The position numbers and the translations under genes were made by a program. From Xylanibacter ruminicola (lineage in GTDB: Bacteria > Bacteroidota > Bacteroidia > Bacteroidales > Bacteroidaceae), in assembly GCA_015060625.1 (NCBI GenBank), contig SUYC01000010.1, positions 62,001-126,000 on the forward strand: 64,000 nt of DNA, written 5' to 3'. How positions within the stretch are numbered: position 1 is the first letter of the stretch; every line of letters starts with the position of its first letter. This document shows, piece after piece, positions 59,535 through 64,000 of the stretch. The notes beneath the pieces were generated by a model that did not search any database, was not told the DNA's origin, and saw only the letters and a program-made list of their open reading frames with translations.

Positions 59535-60974
59535 TTACTTTTCTATTTTATTACGATGCTGATAGTCGTGGTAATACCCCACTTCCACATTTTCGAGCAC
59601 AGCGATGGCATCATCGGTGAGTGCTGCCAGGGAGAAGTACTTGGTGAGCAGATAAGAAGCAACGCCAAACTTATCGAGCCCCATCAGTCGGGCACTCAGA
59701 CTGGGTGCTATCTCACCGGGGATGCCACTCTGGTGAAGACCTACCACACCCTGACTCTTCTCTCCTACACGCACCAGGATAATCTTGGTGGTGCCGACAC
59801 CGCGACCTGTCAGATACTGCCCCTCTACCTCGACCTTATCCGATGGAATCAGGGGCACACCGCGCCACAAGATGACCTTGGTACCAAACAGATCGGTCGT
59901 CACCGGTGGCACGCCACGCCAGGTGCACTCGCGCTCAAAGGCAGCGATGGCACGCGGATGGGCAATAAAGAAGGCCGGCTCCTTCCACACCAGCGACAGC
60001 AGTTCGTCGAGATCGTCGGGGGTAGGTGCACCGTAACGGGTGGTGATGCGATAAGCAGGGTTTACAGCCGATAACAGTCCGAACTGCTTGTTGTTGATCA
60101 GCTCCCACTCCTGGCGCTCCTTGATGCTCTCGATAGAGAGTCGCAACTGCTCCTCCAACTGGTTGTAGGGATTGTTGTAGAGGTCGCTCACGCGGGTGTG
60201 CACACGCACCACGGTCTGCAGGGTGTTCAGCGAGTATTCGGTGGGATTCTCCTCATAGTCGATATACGTCTCGGGGATGATGTTATCCTCCTCATGACCG
60301 CTCACCAGATCGATGTGCTTCTCACCATTATCATTGACCGAAGCCTTCAGGCGCAACTGCTTGTCAACAGCCTTGTCGAAAGTCTCACGGAAGTCGGGCA
60401 CATCCTTGATGAAGCGGATCAGTTCGTCGAGCTTCAGCCCCAGGAAGACGGTTGGCGTGATGGCACGTACAGAGACCGTGGACTCCTGCTCGTCCAGCAA
60501 GTCAGCCTCGCCGAAATATTCGCCATCTCCCAGGAGTGCTATCCGCAACTCCTCACCATGAGGCCCCTTACTGATGACCTCAGCCTGTCCGGTGGCCACG
60601 ATGAAGAAACGCTGCTTGTCCTTGCCTTCCTCTACAAAGAGGCGGTCCACATCCACCTCCTGAGCCTCGAAGGCACTCACCAGACGGTGCAGAATCTCAT
60701 CATCAAACTCAGAGAACAAGGGAATGGCCTTCAGGTCCTTGGCTGTGAACGAAGGTACACCATTCTGAAACACGATAGGCAAGCGGTCGTTCTTACGAAG
60801 TTCCACTTTTGTACGGTTCACACGGAAGGTTCCTCCCGACACCTGCACCCAAGGCAGGAGCTTGAGGAGCAAACGAGGCGTGATAGACCCCATCTGTGGG
60901 GCGGTCTTGGTGGTGGTAGCCAGACGTCTGGCTGTAGCAGTGGTCACACTGCGCTGTAAATTAGAATCTGCCAT
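59535..60974 (-). CDS. Family 2B encapsulin shell protein (SrpI-like, with CNMP-binding domain)
   Basis: A 479-residue HK97-fold shell protein. N-arm rich in Thr/Ala (residues 1-30); cyclic-nucleotide-binding-like insertion at about residues 78-205 (FIVATGQAEVISKGPHG, GEYFGEADLLDEQESTVSVR), which defines the 2B subgroup; then the conserved shell body (VRVHTRVSDLYNNPYNQLEE, WELINNKQFGLL, DDLDELLSLVWKEPAFFIAH, RGVPPVTTDLFG, RGVPLIPSDKVEVEG). Such shells enclose cysteine desulfurase or other cargo. The desulfurase follows with no gap. A family 2 encapsulin from Acinetobacter stores elemental sulfur, so a sulfur compartment is the leading hypothesis. Confidence 0.92.
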   Translation of the reverse strand: MADSNLQRSVTTATARRLATTTKTAPQMGSITPRLLLKLLPWVQVSGGTFRVNRTKVELRKNDRLPIVFQNGVPSFTAKDLKAIPLFSEFDDEILHRLVSAFEAQEVDVDRLFVEEGKDKQRFFIVATGQAEVISKGPHGEELRIALLGDGEYFGEADLLDEQESTVSVRAITPTVFLGLKLDELIRFIKDVPDFRETFDKAVDKQLRLKASVNDNGEKHIDLVSGHEEDNIIPETYIDYEENPTEYSLNTLQTVVRVHTRVSDLYNNPYNQLEEQLRLSIESIKERQEWELINNKQFGLLSAVNPAYRITTRYGAPTPDDLDELLSLVWKEPAFFIAHPRAIAAFERECTWRGVPPVTTDLFGTKVILWRGVPLIPSDKVEVEGQYLTGRGVGTTKIILVRVGEKSQGVVGLHQSGIPGEIAPSLSARLMGLDKFGVASYLLTKYFSLAALTDDAIAVLENVEVGYYHDYQHRNKIEK

Positions 60975-61001
60975 AATTTTTCTGTTTTATTTTTTACCTT
61001 T

Positions 61002-61226
61002 TTACTTTTTAATCGTTACTTTGTGCGTCGTGCCCTCCACATGCTCTATAGAGAGCACCTGATAGCCCTGCTCCTTAGCATTGCGCGGCACATTATCCAA
61101 TGGTTCCCCCTCGCTCAGCAGCACTTCCAGGGTGTCACCCGACTGGAGCTTCGAGAGCTCAATCTTAGTCTTCACGAAAGTCATCGGGCAGTGCTCCTTC
61201 GTAATATCCAATACCTTTGTTGCCAT
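61002..61226 (-). CDS. TusA-family sulfur carrier
   Basis: A 74-residue TusA-like protein. Cys13 in KEHCPMTFVKTK is the persulfide-carrying residue of the CPxP-like motif, with the following LSKLQSGDTLEVLLSEGE typical of TusA. It accepts a persulfide from a cysteine desulfurase and passes it on. Located between the encapsulin (27-base gap) and the DsrE2-like gene (34-base gap), it probably collects sulfur from the adjacent desulfurase. Confidence 0.92.
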   Translation of the reverse strand: MATKVLDITKEHCPMTFVKTKIELSKLQSGDTLEVLLSEGEPLDNVPRNAKEQGYQVLSIEHVEGTTHKVTIKK

Positions 61227-61260
61227 TTTCTTATCTTTTACTTTTTTTACTTTTTTACCT

Positions 61261-61740
61261 TTAAATAAACAGCGTCTGTCCGCCTTCCGAGAGATTCAGA
61301 AACGAGGCTACACCCAGCACATCCTTCACTTCGGGAATAAAATCCTCCTTCTTCAGCCCCAACACGTGCATAGCCATCTCGCAAGCATAGAGGTTGATGC
61401 CCAGAAGTTTGGCTGCCTCAACCAGTTCCTCGAGTGTTGCCACATTGTTCTTGCGCATCAGATAGCGGAATATCCGCGGACCAGCCCCCAGGAAGTTGAA
61501 CCGGCTGGTAGGCGTCACCTTTAGACCGCCCATCATAAATCCGAAGAGCTTGGTGAGCCAATTGCCTCCGGTGAAGCTGCGTCCCTGCTTCAGTTTGATG
61601 GCATCCAGGCCCCAGAAGGTGAAGAAGATGTTCACCTCATAGCCTACGGCTGCCGCACCTGTAGCCAATGTGAAGACGGCTGTCAGTTTGTCGAAATCGC
61701 CGCTAAAGGCGATGATACTCAGTTTCTTTGTCTCTGCCAT
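61261..61740 (-). CDS. DsrE2-like persulfide carrier
   Basis: A 159-residue DsrE/DsrF-family protein of the DsrE2/peroxiredoxin-like type. LSIIAFSGDFDKLTAVFTLA opens the fold and the single cysteine, Cys120, lies in GINLYACEMAMHVLGL at the active position. Two hydrophobic stretches (TLATGAAAVGYEVNIFF, TKLFGFMMGGLKV) are typical. It probably exchanges sulfane sulfur with the TusA-like protein encoded next. The adjacent dsrE2-tusA pair is well known in sulfur-oxidising microbes and also found in heterotrophs. Confidence 0.88.
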   Translation of the reverse strand: MAETKKLSIIAFSGDFDKLTAVFTLATGAAAVGYEVNIFFTFWGLDAIKLKQGRSFTGGNWLTKLFGFMMGGLKVTPTSRFNFLGAGPRIFRYLMRKNNVATLEELVEAAKLLGINLYACEMAMHVLGLKKEDFIPEVKDVLGVASFLNLSEGGQTLFI

Positions 61741-61765
61741 ATTCTTAATTGTCCATTATCAATTA

Positions 61766-62941
61766 TCAATTGTCAATTGCCTGACGTATGTCAGCAAGAA
61801 TGTCCTCCGGGGCCTCCAAGCCAACGGAGAGACGGATGGTGGTCTGCCGCACATCCATCTGTTCCAACTGGCGTTCAGGAAACAAACCGAAGATGGTAGA
61901 GGCCGGATGGATGGCCAGTGTGCGACTGTCAAAGAGGTTGGTGGCACGATGCACGAGTCGCAACTTATTGAGAAACTCAAAGCATGCCTGGCGCGATGCC
62001 AGATCTATCGTGAGCATGGCTCCCGCCGTGGGACCGAACTGCCGCTGCGACAATTCATAATAAGGATTGTCGGGCAGTCCGATATAGTTCACGCTGGCGA
62101 TACCGTCCTCCTGCTTCAGCGCCTTGGCCAGCCAGAGTGCGTTGGCAGCCTGCTGCTGATAGCGCACATCGAGCGTCTCAAGCCCCAAGGTCTGCATATA
62201 AGCCGTCTGAGGCGTCATATATACCCCGAGATTGATCAGCAGGTCGTATTTCACCCGCTTGTTGATATCGGGGAATGTGGCGTAATCGATAATCAGACCA
62301 CCCAATGAAGTACCGCCACCCGACAGATATTTGGTGCTCGACACCACCTCTACATCCACTCCCAGCGCCTGCAAGCGGGTCTCTGTGAAAGGGATCACCG
62401 TCGAATCCGCTATCACCGGCACCCCTTTTCTGTGAGCAATCTCAGCGATAGCCTTCAAGTCGGCCACTTCAAGCTGAGGGTTTGTCACGATCTCCAGAAA
62501 CACGCAGGCCGTCTGCTCGTCGATAGCAGCCTCTACAGCCTCCAGGTCGGTGAGGTCGCGCAGACGGGGCTTCACACCGAGGCGCAGCAGTGTGCCACTG
62601 ATAAATGCCAGTGTGTTGCCAAACAGATGGCGCGAGGTGACAATATTCCTGCCCTGCGACACCACAGCCAGCAGGGCGGTGCTGATGGCAGCCATGCCCG
62701 AGTTGCAGGCCGTGACGTGAGCCGCCGAGGTGAGCGCCTTGACACGCTGTTCGAACTGGGTCACCGTGGGGTTGGCTATACGTGCATAGTCGGGGGCCTT
62801 GACACGATTGCAGAACACATCACTCATCTCTTGTGCATCCTGAAACTCGAACGACACATTATTATATACAGGGACAGCCAACGAGCCGTAGGCATCAGGC
62901 CGTACATAGGGGGTGTGGAGGGCTATAGTTTGCTTCTTCAT
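61766..62941 (-). CDS. Cys/Met metabolism PLP-dependent enzyme (gamma-synthase or sulfhydrylase type)
   Basis: A 391-residue PLP enzyme of the MetB/MetC/MetY superfamily. The PLP lysine is Lys204 in VVSSTKYLSGGGTSLGG; YARIANPTVTQFEQRVKALT and CNSGMAAISTALLA are also conserved. Specificity (cystathionine synthase, O-acetyl/O-succinylhomoserine sulfhydrylase, or lyase) cannot be told by eye, though the ANPT loop favours a homoserine-ester sulfhydrylase or gamma-lyase. The ATG at 62941 is chosen because the longer frame crosses the promoter. First gene of the nine-gene encapsulin operon, so it probably consumes or supplies its sulfur. Confidence 0.88.
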   Translation of the reverse strand: MKKQTIALHTPYVRPDAYGSLAVPVYNNVSFEFQDAQEMSDVFCNRVKAPDYARIANPTVTQFEQRVKALTSAAHVTACNSGMAAISTALLAVVSQGRNIVTSRHLFGNTLAFISGTLLRLGVKPRLRDLTDLEAVEAAIDEQTACVFLEIVTNPQLEVADLKAIAEIAHRKGVPVIADSTVIPFTETRLQALGVDVEVVSSTKYLSGGGTSLGGLIIDYATFPDINKRVKYDLLINLGVYMTPQTAYMQTLGLETLDVRYQQQAANALWLAKALKQEDGIASVNYIGLPDNPYYELSQRQFGPTAGAMLTIDLASRQACFEFLNKLRLVHRATNLFDSRTLAIHPASTIFGLFPERQLEQMDVRQTTIRLSVGLEAPEDILADIRQAIDN

Positions 62942-62964
62942 TTCTATTATCCTTTTGCTGGGTG

Positions 62965-63021
62965 CAAAGGTACACAGATTAGAGATATCTTCCAAATTTC
63001 AGAAGAAATACAGAAGATATC
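62965..63021 (-). promoter_or_regulatory. Promoter and operator of the encapsulin sulfur operon
   Basis: Minus strand: TTG (62995-62993) in GAAATTTGGAAGATATC, 20 bases, TACCTTTG (62972-62965). GATATCTTC (62984-62992) and GAAGATATC (63013-63021) are perfect inverted repeats centred about 20 bp upstream of the -33, likely the two half-sites of an operator. The rest of the intergenic stretch (63022-63110) holds only a weak inverted repeat (ATTCTAAAT/ATTTAGAAT, 63051-63088). Confidence 0.75.
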
Positions 63022-63110
63022 CCTAATAAAGCGAACTTATGTTTGTATTTATTCTAAATTGAGCGCAATATAGCCCCTGATTTAGAATGATATTCTGTTG
63101 AAGCCAAAAA

Positions 63111-63488
63111 TCACTTCTCGGCGATGACCTCAATCTCTACCAAGGCACCCTTGGGGAGAGTCTTTACAGCCACAGCCGAACGGGCTGGGAATGGCTCTGC
63201 AAAGAACTCGGCATAGACGGCATTCATGTCGGCAAAGTCGGCCATATCGGCCAGAAAAACCGTCGTCTTAACCACACTGGACAGCGACAGGCCTGCCTCC
63301 TCAAGAATGGCCTTGACATTGGTTAGCGACTGTCGGGTCTGCTCCTTGATACCACCTTCGGCAAACTGGCCTGTGGCAGGATCGATAGGAATCTGACCCG
63401 ATGTGAACACAAGATTTCCCACCTGGACGGCCTGACTGTAGGGGCCGATAGCTGCAGGGGCTTGGGGGGTGCTGATAACTTTTTTCAT
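63111..63488 (-). CDS. ridA: RidA family enamine/imine deaminase
   Basis: A 125-residue RidA protein: [25 protein letters not shown] near the N-terminus, the [19 protein letters not shown] helix region and [20 protein letters not shown] at the C-terminus, including the Arg that binds the carboxylate. It hydrolyses reactive 2-aminoacrylate and related enamines that PLP enzymes leak. This fits its place next to a PLP-rich sulfur amino acid operon, though it precedes that operon's promoter and follows the TlpA-like gene by 5 bases. Confidence 0.93.
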   Translation of the reverse strand: MKKVISTPQAPAAIGPYSQAVQVGNLVFTSGQIPIDPATGQFAEGGIKEQTRQSLTNVKAILEEAGLSLSSVVKTTVFLADMADFADMNAVYAEFFAEPFPARSAVAVKTLPKGALVEIEVIAEK

Positions 63489-63493
63489 TATTC

Positions 63494-64000
63494 TTATTTT
63501 TTAATCTGTGAAAGATACTGTTCCAACTTATCCACTACTACCGTGGCCAGCGCCACCTTGCCTTCTGGATCAACGACGACGATCGAAGGTATCCACTTGA
63601 CACCATAGGCCTTGGAGATGTCGGTATCGTGGAATTTCTTCAGCTCGCTCACCTGCAGATACTCGATGCCAAACTGCTTGGCCACCTTGCGCCATGCCGC
63701 CACATCGGTATCCATCGACACACCTACAAACACCACATCGTCAGAGTGATAGGTGTCGTAGAGCTTGACAACTGCGGGCGCATCCTTGCGACAGTCGGGG
63801 CACCACGATGCCCAGAAATCCAGTACTACAGTCTTACCTTTCAGCGAACTGAGGCTGAAGGGTTTGCCGTCGGGGGTATTCATGGTGAAGTCGGGAGCCA
63901 CAGTGCCTGGCTGTACCAGACTGGTGGCGTACTTCGCATCCAGATCTTCGTCGGTGGTCTGCGCTTTTGCGTTGAGGGCTAATCCTGCCAATAACAGGGC
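63494..64000 (-). CDS. TlpA-like exported thioredoxin, start outside the window
   Basis: The frame continues through the window edge ([14 protein letters not shown] is a signal peptide core), so the start lies beyond 64000. The visible 168 residues form a thioredoxin-fold TlpA/ResA/alkyl hydroperoxide reductase-like domain with the redox pair in [14 protein letters not shown] and the cis-proline in [12 protein letters not shown]. The protein is exported and probably reduces disulfides in the periplasm. Its gene is 5 bases upstream of ridA on the same strand. Confidence 0.88.
   Translation of the reverse strand, partial: ALLLAGLALNAKAQTTDEDLDAKYATSLVQPGTVAPDFTMNTPDGKPFSLSSLKGKTVVLDFWASWCPDCRKDAPAVVKLYDTYHSDDVVFVGVSMDTDVAAWRKVAKQFGIEYLQVSELKKFHDTDISKAYGVKWIPSIVVVDPEGKVALATVVVDKLEQYLSQIKK

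Noticed and set aside
58614..60074. 486-codon open frame on the plus strand across the desulfurase and encapsulin genes
   Set aside because: Antisense shadow of two well-identified genes that show clear family motifs on the minus strand.

Overview
The window looks like a chromosomal segment of a Bacteroidales bacterium, most likely Prevotellaceae. The evidence is the promoters, which are almost all a TTG about 20 bases upstream of TAnnTTTG (usually TACCTTTGCACC), together with a SusC/SusD pair, a glycine-tailed HU protein next to a 33-residue 'smalltalk' gene, many families confined to Bacteroidota (DUF4876, DUF6850-like, DUF4625, DUF2023, DUF4956, imelysin with di-heme oxidoredictase) and mostly weak Shine-Dalgarno sequences. 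No rRNA, tRNA, insertion sequence or CRISPR array was seen.

Layout. 1-3.4 kb is accessory: a gene cut by the window edge, a Cys4 mini-protein, four 17-bp palindromes at exact 22-bp spacing, an AbiEii-like remnant, a clostripain-family lipoprotein peptidase, and an HU/smalltalk unit with a hairpin-rich leader. 3.4-8.4 kb holds a rhamnose mutarotase with a divergent AraC regulator, hemN-hemG and a lipoprotein nitroreductase. 8.4-11.5 kb is sulfur amino acid metabolism: an Lrp-type regulator divergent from metY, then cysK. 11.5-14.6 kb is a Cys/His-rich protein, TonB receptor and DUF4625 operon, probably for a metal, followed by enolase. 16.2-25.2 kb (minus strand) is a TonB receptor operon with a lipoprotein, DUF6850-like barrel, DUF4876 protein and M16 peptidase, led by two tiny membrane proteins. 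An AraC/TPR regulator at 25.3-27.1 kb is flanked on both sides by the same 15-bp boxes, placed identically in front of two outward promoters; the right-hand promoter drives a candidate small RNA. DUF2023 and flavodoxin follow.

28.6-34.3 kb is an iron-type operon (porin, imelysin, di-heme oxidoredictase, cytochrome c assembly). 34.4-40.3 kb combines a LytS/LytTR two-component pair with a VTC-type polyphosphate polymerase, DUF4956, DUF2490 and a beta-helix carbohydrate-binding lipoprotein. A LuxR-type response regulator and tcdA follow. 42.2-54.0 kb is one long plus-strand operon: PstS-like protein, SusC, SusD, two exported double-OsmC proteins, an exported C-GCAxxG-C-C protein, a Met/His-containing lipoprotein and an OprC/NosA-like copper receptor carrying CxxxM. 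A C45-like hydrolase and a DAACS symporter come next.

56.6-62.9 kb is the most striking region. It is a nine-gene minus-strand sulfur operon: a Cys/Met-metabolism PLP enzyme, DsrE2-like and TusA-like carriers, a family 2B encapsulin shell, a cysteine desulfurase with an 84-residue N-terminal cargo-like extension, a ThiS/MoaD-type carrier ending GGG-Ala-Leu, an E1-like ThiF and a JAMM protease. Together they suggest sulfur is mobilised inside or at a protein shell and passed as a thiocarboxylate into cysteine or homocysteine synthesis. RidA and an edge-truncated TlpA-like thioredoxin close the window. Promoter motifs tie regions together: metY and the encapsulin operon share one -33 motif, and cysK and the OsmC/copper operon share another.
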